DNA of 23,803 nucleotides from a virus, in the IMG/VR virus record IMGVR_UViG_3300044237_000085, positions 1 to 23,803 of that record; one strand, 5' to 3'. A program made the translations under genes and the position numbers. The notes beneath the pieces are model-generated. The model did not search any database, was not told where the DNA came from, and saw only the letters and a program-made list of their open reading frames with translations. Shown piece after piece: positions 1-7,464 of this stretch. How positions within the stretch are numbered: position 1 is the first letter of the stretch; each line of letters opens with the position of its first letter.

Positions 1-503
1 TGTAGCTCGCCGCCTCTAATCTTAAAATAGATATTTGTATTACAAGGAATATCTTTACTTGGGCTACCAAGATCATTAACAGGATCCCACATTTGTAATA
101 CAACCCGACGTGAGTCAGGGTCTCTTTCTAACATATTTACGACGTGCCAAAGCTGATCGTAATCAAACTGTTTTCTCCAACGATATCCGTATGAACCGTT
201 TAAAGTTTCATTATCGTCTGAAAATGCAGACATACCTGCATTAAAATGTTTTAGCTTCATTAAGTTGCGAGAACTACCTAACATCCATATCGCTTCATAT
301 AAATGAAAAAAAGGATTAGCGTCTCGTTCGGGATTAAACAGCACTCGCTGCCAAGGTTTGTTGTAGATAGTAGTTACTGGAGTACGACACTCCATCGTCG
401 GGCCATTACGACTTTCTTGTTCTCGATAATTTACTGGGGATCTAAATAAGTCGACCCCTCTTAATAAAGCGTCGTTTACATTGACGGCGCTAATTATTTT
501 CAT
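1..503 (-). CDS. Thymidylate synthase-like protein (possible dUMP hydroxymethylase), 3' part missing
   Basis: About 167 N-terminal codons are present and the gene runs off the left edge. Thymidylate synthase hallmarks are visible when translated: the fold segment YGYRWRKQ, the phosphate-binding arginine pair in DPDSRRVV followed by MWDP, and the catalytic cysteine at residue 154 in DIPCNTN. Family members transfer a one-carbon unit from methylene-tetrahydrofolate to C5 of dUMP or dCMP; phage relatives make 5-hydroxymethyl-dUMP or -dCMP instead of dTMP. The proximity of an aGPT-PPlase gene makes a dUMP hydroxymethylase attractive, but that is inference: the C-terminal residues that help decide substrate and product are outside the window. 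The ATG start has GGAG seven bases upstream and overlaps the preceding gene by 14 nt. An ordinary thymidylate synthase is the main alternative. Confidence 0.85.
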   Translation of the reverse strand, partial: MKIISAVNVNDALLRGVDLFRSPVNYREQESRNGPTMECRTPVTTIYNKPWQRVLFNPERDANPFFHLYEAIWMLGSSRNLMKLKHFNAGMSAFSDDNETLNGSYGYRWRKQFDYDQLWHVVNMLERDPDSRRVVLQMWDPVNDLGSPSKDIPCNTNIYFKIRGGEL

Positions 504-729
504 AAAGACTCTCCGTTTGTAATATAAGAATATGTTCGATCTGCAAACGATTTAAATGCAATCTGCCTGAGAAATACGCTGCCCAATGAATCGCGTTAAT
601 TGCGTCCCGCCAGGTGTTTGGAGTGCGTTTATCTTTTATAGAGTATTGTAAAAATGATCCATAACAATGCATGACAAAATCTATATCTTCGTTTTCTAGG
701 TCTATAATTAGTTGTTTAAGTTTTCCCAT
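490..729 (-). CDS. Small hypothetical protein (79 aa)
   Basis: I do not recognise this family. The reading frame lies between the aGPT-PPlase-like gene and the thymidylate synthase-like gene and overlaps both by 14 nt, which supports a real, translationally coupled gene. I chose the ATG at 729 because it follows AGAGGA closely; an in-frame ATG at 741 and a TTG at 750 would add 4 or 7 residues but have no visible ribosome binding site. The protein is soluble and mixed helical in appearance, with an Asp/Glu-rich stretch near residues 12-17 (LENEDID) and a Trp/His-rich middle (NTWRDAINAIHW). No transmembrane segment, signal peptide or metal motif is seen. Its position between two putative thymine-modification genes suggests a role in that pathway or in nucleotide metabolism, but nothing in the sequence proves it. 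Confidence 0.7.
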   Translation of the reverse strand: MGKLKQLIIDLENEDIDFVMHCYGSFLQYSIKDKRTPNTWRDAINAIHWAAYFSGRLHLNRLQIEHILILQTESLYENN

Positions 730-1621
730 TCTTCCTCTCATATTTTTCAATTAACGGTCGATCTTTTTGTGAATAATCGTATACGCTTCGTGTCCGACCT
801 TGTCCGTGTAATATCCGAGAGTATTTATCGAATTCACATAACCCGCCTTCGATCTCTCGCATCTCAAAAGGTTTATCAAACTGGCTCAAATCAATATTTT
901 CTGTACACCATTTATAAAGTACTTGCATCTCACCGTTCCAATCCCAACTGCGTCTACAAAAATCTAACGGTCTACCCGTCAATCTATTTAATCCTCGCAT
1001 CGCTCCTGGCCCAGCATTCGCCCACGAACAAATATCCTCAGCGTTTTCTAATAAATAGGTATGTCTTAGATCAGAAACTAGCTCGTAAGAAACGAATGGC
1101 CCGATATAAGGAAACCGAAGAAGGTAATGCCATGCGTCCGATAAAGATTTAAAATGTCCGAAGTCTTTTAGTATTCGCTCTCGTTCGACCCATATATGCG
1201 TAATACATTCAGCTACACCTGTTACTTTATCCATACGGTTAGGAGTTTTGACGATATACGCACCTGTAATCCATTTCGGTTGCTTTTTTACTTTTTCAAT
1301 AGCTTTTAGGCGATCCCATTCGATATGTAAGTTATGGTCGAGTAACGTATGTCCTGTTTCTATAAGATTAAAAAATCGAAAGATAACCGTCGCCATCAAT
1401 ACCTCTGGCTTATTGCGCAGCGGCTCTCGAATATGTTCTCTAAACCAACGGGTAGTCCGATCGTCTTCTCGGAAAACTTGACAGAATTTAAACTCTTGTA
1501 GTATCGGGTCGAGAGTCCAAGGCGGCTCTAACTTCTCTTCCTCTTTTACTCGACGTATTCGTTCACGTTCTTCGATCCAATAAACGTAACGGTCTACCTC
1601 TGCCGGTATAAAGTTAGTCAT
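716..1621 (-). CDS. Alpha-glutamyl/putrescinyl-thymine pyrophosphorylase (aGPT-PPlase) family protein
   Basis: A 301-aa protein that matches from memory the aGPT-PPlase / 5-hmdU DNA kinase helical-domain family, a DNA-glycosylase-like helical fold found in phages with hypermodified thymine. Visible family blocks in order: FCQVFREDDRTTRWF near residues 46-60, FRFFNLIET at 81-89, ITGAY at 118-122, a helix-hairpin-helix-like PYIGPFVSYELVSDLRHT at 171-188, WANAGPGAMRGLNRL at 200-214, and a C-terminal CEFDKYSR with a following GQGRTR at 262-278. In the proposed pathway, hydroxymethyluracil in DNA is phosphorylated and pyrophosphorylated, and an amine or amino acid then displaces the pyrophosphate. 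The start is set at the ATG forming TAATG with the methyltransferase stop; a GTG 21 nt upstream is possible but overlaps more. No P-loop kinase domain is fused to it. Exact reaction and clade are inferred. Confidence 0.8.
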   Translation of the reverse strand: MTNFIPAEVDRYVYWIEERERIRRVKEEEKLEPPWTLDPILQEFKFCQVFREDDRTTRWFREHIREPLRNKPEVLMATVIFRFFNLIETGHTLLDHNLHIEWDRLKAIEKVKKQPKWITGAYIVKTPNRMDKVTGVAECITHIWVERERILKDFGHFKSLSDAWHYLLRFPYIGPFVSYELVSDLRHTYLLENAEDICSWANAGPGAMRGLNRLTGRPLDFCRRSWDWNGEMQVLYKWCTENIDLSQFDKPFEMREIEGGLCEFDKYSRILHGQGRTRSVYDYSQKDRPLIEKYERKNGKT

Positions 1622-2481
1622 TAGATTTTTCTTAAAATCCACGCACAGTTATTAGAAACTTCTGGATAAAACGTAGCAGCAATTACTCGTAAAAACTGTC
1701 TACCGTAGCGTTGTTCGAGTAATTCGTATTGATCAGGCCACCAACGCCATTCGTGATCGTCTTCGTCTTGAGCCATCGCTTTTTTAAGTTTCGGTAACTG
1801 ACAAAAAGTGCCAACTACAGACTGTATTTTCCAGCCTCTAGTTTCATCTTCGAGTTCTTCTTTAAGCTCTTCGAAACCCCACTCGTAAACGTGGTCTTCT
1901 GGTAATTTATCGTTAGACCCGTCGTGGTTCGGAGTAGAAACGTAAATCAATCCTCCTGGACGCAATACACGATTAGCATCGTCGAGCCATGGTGCAATAA
2001 ACTCGCGTCCCATATGTTCGATTACTTCTGTAGTCCAAAAGAAATCTATAGAGTTATCGGGTAAGTCGAAGGTAGGGTTTACTGTAAGGTCTTGAATATC
2101 AATCTTGCCATTAAAATTAGCAAACCATGTAGAATCTTCAACAAGCCCAGTAAGGCTGCTATACCCTGCTTTTTCATTAAGGCACGCAGGGTCGATATCT
2201 ACGCCGCGATATGATCCGATAATGTCAGACTTTTTAACAGTGTAGGCTTTATATAAATTACGCAGAACCCATACTTCACCGCATCCTGCTTCTAATACAT
2301 CTATCGGTCGCCCTAGTTTTTTTGCTTCTTCGATACACAAGGTAGATATCTTGTCGTACCGAGTCATATGAGTAATTTCGTCTGGACGCCAATTACCTAA
2401 CATATTACCGCTGGCGATATCCATACGAGTGTTTTTACTATCGTTAATATTTTGGTCAAGCGTTTTTCTTATAGACGCCAT
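1621..2481 (-). CDS. Class I SAM-dependent methyltransferase (Methyltransf_11/25 type)
   Basis: A 286-aa protein with a Rossmann-type methyltransferase core: motif I VLEAGCGEV (residues 62-70), acidic motif II GVDIDP (93-98), the motif IV region DFFWTTEVIEH (146-156) and the post-motif LRPGGLIYVSTPN (173-185). It lacks the DPPY/NPPY and PC motifs of standard DNA adenine or cytosine methyltransferases, so the substrate is more likely a small molecule, protein, tRNA or an already modified group. The C-terminal third is rich in Asp, Glu and Trp. The ATG has a strong AGGAG six to seven bases upstream and is preceded by a 58-bp gap with a repeated leader element, suggesting its own promoter or leader. 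It is coupled (TAATG) to the aGPT-PPlase-like gene, so a role in tailoring modified thymine is plausible but unproven. Confidence 0.85.
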   Translation of the reverse strand: MASIRKTLDQNINDSKNTRMDIASGNMLGNWRPDEITHMTRYDKISTLCIEEAKKLGRPIDVLEAGCGEVWVLRNLYKAYTVKKSDIIGSYRGVDIDPACLNEKAGYSSLTGLVEDSTWFANFNGKIDIQDLTVNPTFDLPDNSIDFFWTTEVIEHMGREFIAPWLDDANRVLRPGGLIYVSTPNHDGSNDKLPEDHVYEWGFEELKEELEDETRGWKIQSVVGTFCQLPKLKKAMAQDEDDHEWRWWPDQYELLEQRYGRQFLRVIAATFYPEVSNNCAWILRKI

Positions 2482-2508
2482 AAGATTCTCCTTTCTACGG
2501 GTTACTAC

Positions 2509-2538
2509 TTTACCTTATACTTTTTACCAAAGTAAAGG
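2509..2538 (-). promoter_or_regulatory. Repeated leader element (copy 1), imperfect inverted repeat
   Basis: In the 58-bp gap before the methyltransferase gene, the + strand reads TTTACCTT, then 14 nt, then AGTAAAGG. The outer arms can pair (CTTTACCTT with AAAGTAAAG, one mismatch). A closely similar element sits at 7298-7332, at almost the same distance (about 24-28 nt) upstream of the first gene of the leftward operon. On the minus strand it offers a -35-like TTTACT and, 18 nt later, a weak -10-like TAAAGT. It could be a phage promoter, an operator or an RNA leader. Confidence 0.4.
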
Positions 2539-2539
2539 A

Positions 2540-4033
2540 CTAAATCTGGAAATACTTTTGTGTTTGAGGTTCTATCAAAAACAAATTCTGTTTTGCTCTA
2601 GTTAGCCCTACATAAAAAACTCTGGACTCGTCGTCAGGGTTAGCTTGGTAAGACTTATAAATTCGGTTTGATATATCGGTTAGTAAAATTACATTTTCTG
2701 CTTCGCCTCCTTTAGCTGCATGAATCGTCGATAGTTTAATACGAGGCTCTTTAGTAATTTTTTCTCCCCGTCTAAGCATCGCTCGGATATAACTCCGTTC
2801 AGATACAGAGATACCGTCGAAAAGGTCGTACCAATATTCTTGTTTAAGTTCAGGTATATACGATTGCGCTTCTTCAAATGAGATATTACTATCAAAGTCG
2901 TTTCTTTCTAGGGAGGTAGGTACGCTAACCCGCATATAATTTAAGACTTTGATAAGATCTACGAGGGGTATCTCGCCGCCTTTGCGTAAAGTCTCCCAAT
3001 CACGTACCGCTTTTACTTTCTTTTCGGATACTGAGTTGCGGTTTTTGGTTTTATAAAACCATCCTTCTGACCGACAGTGTTCTTCGATACCGTTTAGCAA
3101 GTAATTAGTCCGTGCTAATACTAACCAGTCTCCTGTTTCCATATCTATAGATTCGTAAGACTTTTCCCACGATACATGGCCTGCTTCTTTTCTAGGGTTC
3201 CAAGTCTTTTGTACCCGTGAAGCTACTTGTCCGATACAACGCTCGGCTAAAGTGTGGATAGATTTAGGGATTCTATAGGACTGTTTAAGAACCATCGCAT
3301 CTTTAGAATTACGAATCAAATAATCTACGTCAGCGCCAGCCCACCGATAGATAGCTTGGTCATCGTCTCCTGCGATATAAATACGATCAGCTGATTCACA
3401 TAACTTACGAACGACCGCCCACTGTAACGGAGATAAATCTTGCGCCTCATCTACGAACATAACGTCTAATCTAGGAGCGCGACCACGATCTAAAAACAAC
3501 TGCAACATATCGGTATAGTCGATAAGTAATCTGTCGTTTTTAAATAATCGCAAACCGTTAGCGAATCGTTCTAAGGCAAACCAACCTACGACATCATCAG
3601 ATTCATGCCACTGCGTTTCTAAACTAACTTGTCGCATCCTCGCTAAGTTTTCTATGAACATCAGCCGGTCATCTTTCGATATACCTGAGACGTGTCCATC
3701 ATCCGAACTAATAGAACCTGTTAGTCGTAAGTTTAGTTTTTGGTTTAAATCGTTAAGGTCTCTAGCTCCCATTACGCTATCTTTCGATAATCCTAGTTGG
3801 AAAAAACATAGCGAATGTAATGTTCTAAAAAACGGCAGTTGGTTATTAGTAATCCCGAATCTCGACATCGCTCGGCTTTTACCCTCTTGCACCGCTTGTT
3901 TGGTAAACGTAAAGAACCCTATATCTTCTGGGCAAGTGCCTCGATCTAATTCTTCTTCTAACAAACCTAGTAGCGTGCTGGTCTTTCCAGTTCCAGGAGG
4001 GCCGAGGATTATTTGTGCATCTGACTTTAGCAT
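2540..4033 (-). CDS. UvrD/Rep-like superfamily 1 DNA helicase
   Basis: A 497-aa SF1A helicase that would unwind duplex DNA 3' to 5' using ATP. Motifs seen in order: Walker A GPPGTGKT (residues 11-18), motif Ia FTFTKQAV, Walker B VDEAQD (194-199), motif III GDDDQAIYRWAGA (222-234), motif IV QSYRIP (251-256), motif V STIHAAKGGEAENVILL and motif VI FYVGLTRAKQNLF near the C-terminus. The protein is about 200 residues shorter than bacterial UvrD, mainly because the 1B and 2B insertions are reduced, which is usual for phage versions. The start ATG overlaps the primase stop (TAATG), pointing to coupled production of a primase-helicase pair. It could serve replication fork unwinding, recombination or repair; the window has no other leftward helicase. 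Confidence 0.92.
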   Translation of the reverse strand: MLKSDAQIILGPPGTGKTSTLLGLLEEELDRGTCPEDIGFFTFTKQAVQEGKSRAMSRFGITNNQLPFFRTLHSLCFFQLGLSKDSVMGARDLNDLNQKLNLRLTGSISSDDGHVSGISKDDRLMFIENLARMRQVSLETQWHESDDVVGWFALERFANGLRLFKNDRLLIDYTDMLQLFLDRGRAPRLDVMFVDEAQDLSPLQWAVVRKLCESADRIYIAGDDDQAIYRWAGADVDYLIRNSKDAMVLKQSYRIPKSIHTLAERCIGQVASRVQKTWNPRKEAGHVSWEKSYESIDMETGDWLVLARTNYLLNGIEEHCRSEGWFYKTKNRNSVSEKKVKAVRDWETLRKGGEIPLVDLIKVLNYMRVSVPTSLERNDFDSNISFEEAQSYIPELKQEYWYDLFDGISVSERSYIRAMLRRGEKITKEPRIKLSTIHAAKGGEAENVILLTDISNRIYKSYQANPDDESRVFYVGLTRAKQNLFLIEPQTQKYFQI

Positions 4034-5538
4034 TATAGCGGCGAGTCGTTAAATTCTGGCAGGGTATGAGATTCAATTTGTGTTTGAAACTCAGGTATAT
4101 GCCAGACGTTTACACCCTTACCTTTTATATTGAAGAAATGCGCTTCGCCTCCCATATTTTTGAGCTTCGCCGTAAGTTTATTTCTAGGGTAATCCCTAAA
4201 GTTTTTACGGTGTAAAAAGTCCATTAAATCTGCTAATCTAAAATACGTTCTAGTATTTTCGTTCCAAGGTTTACCAAGTAATAATTCGTCACGTTCTCTA
4301 GCAGGGCGTTCTGTACAAAAAGTTTCTAACAATTCGTTAAAGTGACCTTCGGTAGACGAATTTGTTAAATTATCTAATAGTTGTTGAATAATAGTTCTCC
4401 ATACGTTATCCCGTACTTTCGGTGGGATAATATTTAAACTGTCCATACATTTACGTTGGAACCGAGTCTGGTTTAATAATTCTTCTGTTTCTAACTCAAG
4501 CCTACCGCCCTCGACATCTAAGAACCAGATAGGTGGGTCACTGTTTTGTTTTGTCAAATTACTAAATAACGGCGTCCCTCCTGACGCACCTATCCCATAC
4601 TTTCGGGTACGGCATAACGGACTATTACAATGTCCAGCTATCGGCTGATCGTTACATTTATAAAAGTAATCTTTTTTCTGTACTTGTTTGGCTACACCTA
4701 ATACTTCTTGCGCACTAAGTGGCGGGTTAAAGTGTTTATGATTAATCTGTTCTATACGTTTTTCCCAATCGTCTGGAAATTTCTTACGCAAGAATACACC
4801 TACGTTAAACAATCCAGAGTTACGCATACCTTTCGGAAAGCCTTGCGCTATCAGGTGTTCTAAACACGGAGGAGAATGGTCTAACCATTCTGAATCTTCA
4901 ATAATCGGGGTAACTTCTAGTTTTTCTAAATCTTCTTCTGTAAGGATAATATCATCACAATACTCTAGAAATTTCTCAGGAGTTAATACCGCTCCCGTAC
5001 CGCTAAATCCGTAGCTAGTAGCGTCCTCACCGCCGAAATACGGCATCTGTAACGGACTACCCCTATCCCCTCGCTCTAATAAAAGTTGGGTTTGTTTTGG
5101 AAATACTTCTGATTGTCCGAAACCTATCGCCGCTGATACCTGTCGCAATTTACGTTGCATAAGGGAACACGGGACAGGGTCGAATACAAATAAAAATATA
5201 TGAGCGCCACCGCTTTTAGATCGCGTTACGACCATAGGCAACTTAAACTTTTTTATCTTTTTTGATAGCCCTTTTAAATCTAGAGGATAGTCGTCTATAT
5301 CTATAGCGCCCCAAACACACATATTATTTTCGTCTATCGGAACGATTCCTAGGCTTCTTTCTCCTTTTAAATGCTCTGCCCAAATATTTATTAATTCTTT
5401 TTGATTAAGCGTTTGTGAAATTGTTACATACTTACCTTTTGCTTTACCGTCTTCTCTCGTTTCTTTCGTCGGGGTAAAGACACTATAACCGTGTCTCAAC
5501 CCCGCGAAACGGGCGGCAAATTGCTCCTGTATCGACAT
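4033..5538 (-). CDS. Archaeo-eukaryotic-type primase (TOTE-type AEP domain)
   Basis: A 501-aa protein with an N-terminal AEP fold. Motif I is AIDIDDYP (metal-binding D80, D82, D83), motif II is SKSGGAHIF (residues 107-115, with H113), and a downstream EVFPKQ (144-149) fits this primase group. It would make primers, and perhaps extend DNA, at the replication fork. After the catalytic domain there are four conserved-looking cysteines (C225, C295, C304, C309; the last in HCNSPLCR), which could bind zinc or an iron-sulphur cluster. The C-terminal 180 residues look like a helical, perhaps winged-helix, module typical of phage primases. The ATG has AGGG six bases upstream. The gene lies 17 nt after the SSB-like gene and is coupled to the UvrD-like helicase, which supports a replication role rather than a stand-alone defence system. 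Confidence 0.85.
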   Translation of the reverse strand: MSIQEQFAARFAGLRHGYSVFTPTKETREDGKAKGKYVTISQTLNQKELINIWAEHLKGERSLGIVPIDENNMCVWGAIDIDDYPLDLKGLSKKIKKFKLPMVVTRSKSGGAHIFLFVFDPVPCSLMQRKLRQVSAAIGFGQSEVFPKQTQLLLERGDRGSPLQMPYFGGEDATSYGFSGTGAVLTPEKFLEYCDDIILTEEDLEKLEVTPIIEDSEWLDHSPPCLEHLIAQGFPKGMRNSGLFNVGVFLRKKFPDDWEKRIEQINHKHFNPPLSAQEVLGVAKQVQKKDYFYKCNDQPIAGHCNSPLCRTRKYGIGASGGTPLFSNLTKQNSDPPIWFLDVEGGRLELETEELLNQTRFQRKCMDSLNIIPPKVRDNVWRTIIQQLLDNLTNSSTEGHFNELLETFCTERPARERDELLLGKPWNENTRTYFRLADLMDFLHRKNFRDYPRNKLTAKLKNMGGEAHFFNIKGKGVNVWHIPEFQTQIESHTLPEFNDSPL

Positions 5539-5555
5539 TGCTCACCCTTGTAAAA

Positions 5556-6344
5556 CTAAAACGGTACGTCTTCGTCATTGTCCTCGACGTTAGTAACGAC
5601 ACCCTCTTGCTCATGTTTTACTTCAACTTCACCAGACCTAGCGGCCTTCATAAAATCTAAAGCTAACATTGCTAACGACATAGGGGTCGGTCTGCTCTTT
5701 TCTATAGATAAACCCATCCAGCTATATTGGTCGTTCGATTGTGGGATCGTAGTAAGGTTATAGATATAAGAAAACATCGGAGCCGCTACGGTATCACCTT
5801 TCGCATTTTTAACGCGAGCGTTATTAAGCATCGTATTCCAACGACGACTAAACCCTAGTTGAGATGACGTAAGACTAAGTAATACTTGTTCAGGTACAGC
5901 TTCATCTGCTACAAGAATACAATAATATTCCGCAGTTTCTACTATCTCATTATCGTTACCCCAGATAAAACGACCTTTATCGTTTTTAGTACACTCTTTG
6001 AGTACAGACGCAGAGTGTTCGTCAGATACAAAACCGCCACCTTTTTCTCTCGGAATCCATTCGATATACTTTTTCTTATAAGCACACGGGATAATCGCTA
6101 CGCCTTCTGTACCGTCATATACCGATTCGGTAACGGTATTAAACAAGTTGCCTTCTTCAGCCCCTTGTATATATTTACCGTCACTTTTCTTTAGTTGTGG
6201 GGACATTGATTGCAGCACCCGTAAAAACGGTATCGCGTAATCATCTGCCCCAGCTTCTTCCAACCCTGTACCCGCCGATAACAAATCGTCATCGAAAGGG
6301 ATAATGTCTGAGGACTGAGCCTCAACAACTTTCTTATTAGCCAT
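5556..6344 (-). CDS. SSB-like protein with acidic C-terminal tip (262 aa)
   Basis: The family is common in marine phages but I cannot name it with certainty. The main hint is the C-terminus: about 15 acidic, disordered residues ending DNDEDVPF, which closely resembles the DDDIPF tip that bacterial SSB uses to recruit partner proteins. The body (residues 35-230) has several beta-rich, aromatic segments (VAIIPCAYKKKYIEWIPRE, EYYCILVADE) compatible with an OB-fold, and a helical LTSSQLGFSRRWNTML stretch. It lies between the 193-aa protein (8-nt gap upstream) and the primase, where a single-stranded DNA-binding protein would be expected. AGGT precedes the ATG. An alternative is a recombination mediator or annealing protein. 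The assignment to ssDNA binding is inference from tail and context. Confidence 0.75.
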   Translation of the reverse strand: MANKKVVEAQSSDIIPFDDDLLSAGTGLEEAGADDYAIPFLRVLQSMSPQLKKSDGKYIQGAEEGNLFNTVTESVYDGTEGVAIIPCAYKKKYIEWIPREKGGGFVSDEHSASVLKECTKNDKGRFIWGNDNEIVETAEYYCILVADEAVPEQVLLSLTSSQLGFSRRWNTMLNNARVKNAKGDTVAAPMFSYIYNLTTIPQSNDQYSWMGLSIEKSRPTPMSLAMLALDFMKAARSGEVEVKHEQEGVVTNVEDNDEDVPF

Positions 6345-6352
6345 ATATACCT

Positions 6353-6934
6353 CTATTTGATTTTGGCGCGGGATCCGACGAATATCCCGAATAGGTCTGC
6401 AGGAAGGTCTTTCCCGCTCGTCATTTGTTCTTTCACAAAAGCGTTTAGCGTCTGTGGATGAACACTCTCTTTAACAGCAGGGTCTAACCCTTTCTGTTTG
6501 AGACTTTGAATAGCGTCATTAGCTTTATCGCCTTCGTCCTTACCGAAACGTAAGTTGACTTCGTGTTTGATAATGCCGCCATGATTATTAGATAAAAGCC
6601 ATGCATGGGCTGCTTGACGATTTTTTTCAGAGATATAACCTTTATAGAATTCGTTAATAGTTATTTTCGCACCATTAGTAAGTACAATCTCTTTGAGGTT
6701 AGCTGTTTGCATCGCCTCTGGTAAAGATTCTTCTTCGTACACTCGTAAGGCTTCTTTTTGTGTTTTTAATAACACTTCCGTTTCTTTAACTTCTTCTTGT
6801 AGTTTTTGTAACTGTTGAGCTATAGAACTAATTTTTGCGTACTCGCTATCGAGCGTCGTTTCGTTCCATTCCTCTTGAGAAGAAGTACCTGTTAGTTCTT
6901 CAAACGATAAAGTTTTATCTTCATCACTGGACAT
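6353..6934 (-). CDS. Conserved phage protein with N-terminal coiled coil (193 aa)
   Basis: I recognise the general pattern as a protein frequent in phage early operons but no function is known to me. Residues 1-30 are acidic and likely disordered. Residues 31-70 form a clear coiled coil (SIAQQLQKLQEEVKETEVLL), which suggests an oligomer. The C-terminal domain (78-190) is mixed, with LTNGAKITINE, an NHGGIIKHEV turn, and VHPQTLNAFVKEQM before DLFGIFVG. No catalytic or metal site is obvious. GGAG lies eight bases before the ATG, and the gene overlaps the upstream 116-aa gene by 11 nt and precedes the SSB-like gene, so the three probably act together in DNA replication or takeover of the host. 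Confidence 0.8.
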   Translation of the reverse strand: MSSDEDKTLSFEELTGTSSQEEWNETTLDSEYAKISSIAQQLQKLQEEVKETEVLLKTQKEALRVYEEESLPEAMQTANLKEIVLTNGAKITINEFYKGYISEKNRQAAHAWLLSNNHGGIIKHEVNLRFGKDEGDKANDAIQSLKQKGLDPAVKESVHPQTLNAFVKEQMTSGKDLPADLFGIFVGSRAKIK

Positions 6935-7274
6935 ATAAATCTCCTAAATCAGTTTCGTCAGGGTAGGTATTTCCACGAATAGAAAAAGCTACTGGGTAGT
7001 AAGTCATATGCTGACGATCCCATTTTAAAACTCTATATCTACCGTTTTTCTGTGCAGCTATCGCGCAACAAATTCCTATTGCTGCGGGGTCGCCCATTAA
7101 CAATAAATAATCGTCGTCATTAAAATCTAGTAGTTTTCTTTTGAGCCTGTTAACTTCAGGGCCAGTAGATAACATAAGATTGGTTTTTGCTGGTAGCAAA
7201 AGTTCTAAGTCGCCGTACTTATGAGCAGGGACTAAATTACGTCCAGGAACTTCTTGGACTACATACACTGTCAT
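6924..7274 (-). CDS. Conserved phage early protein (116 aa), first gene of leftward operon
   Basis: A 116-aa protein of a family I have seen in marine phages without assigned function. It opens with a beta-rich YVVQEVPGRNLVPAHKYGD, has a basic helix (NRLKRKLLDF), and then LLLMGDPAAIGICCAIAA, a stretch that resembles a nucleotide- or ligand-binding loop followed by a helix. The end is RVLKWDRQHMTYYPVAFSI. There is no transmembrane segment. A strong ribosome binding site (AAAGGAGA) lies just upstream, and the ATG is the first start codon after the divergent intergenic region, so this is probably the promoter-proximal gene of the replication operon. Confidence 0.8.
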   Translation of the reverse strand: MTVYVVQEVPGRNLVPAHKYGDLELLLPAKTNLMLSTGPEVNRLKRKLLDFNDDDYLLLMGDPAAIGICCAIAAQKNGRYRVLKWDRQHMTYYPVAFSIRGNTYPDETDLGDLYVQ

Positions 7275-7297
7275 TTCTAATTTCTCCTTTATAGACG

Positions 7298-7332
7298 TTT
7301 ACCTTAACCTAGCGCCTTTTCGAGAGTAAAGG
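7298..7332 (-). promoter_or_regulatory. Repeated leader element (copy 2)
   Basis: The + strand reads TTTACCTTA near 7298 and AGTAAAGG at 7325-7332, the same arms as in the element at 2509-2538 but with a 19-nt instead of 14-nt spacer. It lies 24-58 nt upstream of the 116-aa gene start. The similarity continues toward the gene through the ribosome binding site (TCTCCTTT on the + strand in both leaders). It is likely a shared transcription or translation signal of leftward genes. Confidence 0.4.
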
Positions 7333-7464
7333 GCTATCTCCTATTAGCTATCTAGAAATTTTATTTTTTATAAAAAAATTTATAAATCGCTTTAATAGAC
7401 TAATACCTCTAATAGATTCAATGTTAAGTGCTTGTTCTTACTAACGATTTCATAGAGAGGAAAA

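Noticed and set aside
712-1152. Open frame of 146 codons on the + strand inside the aGPT-PPlase-like gene.
   Set aside because: The minus-strand protein carries clear family motifs throughout; the + strand product has none and no ribosome binding site.
2540-5538. Primase and helicase genes as a TOTE-type anti-phage defence system.
   Set aside because: The primase domain type is shared with TOTE systems, but here the genes are embedded and coupled in a phage replication operon next to SSB-like and other phage early genes, with no defence effector nuclease.
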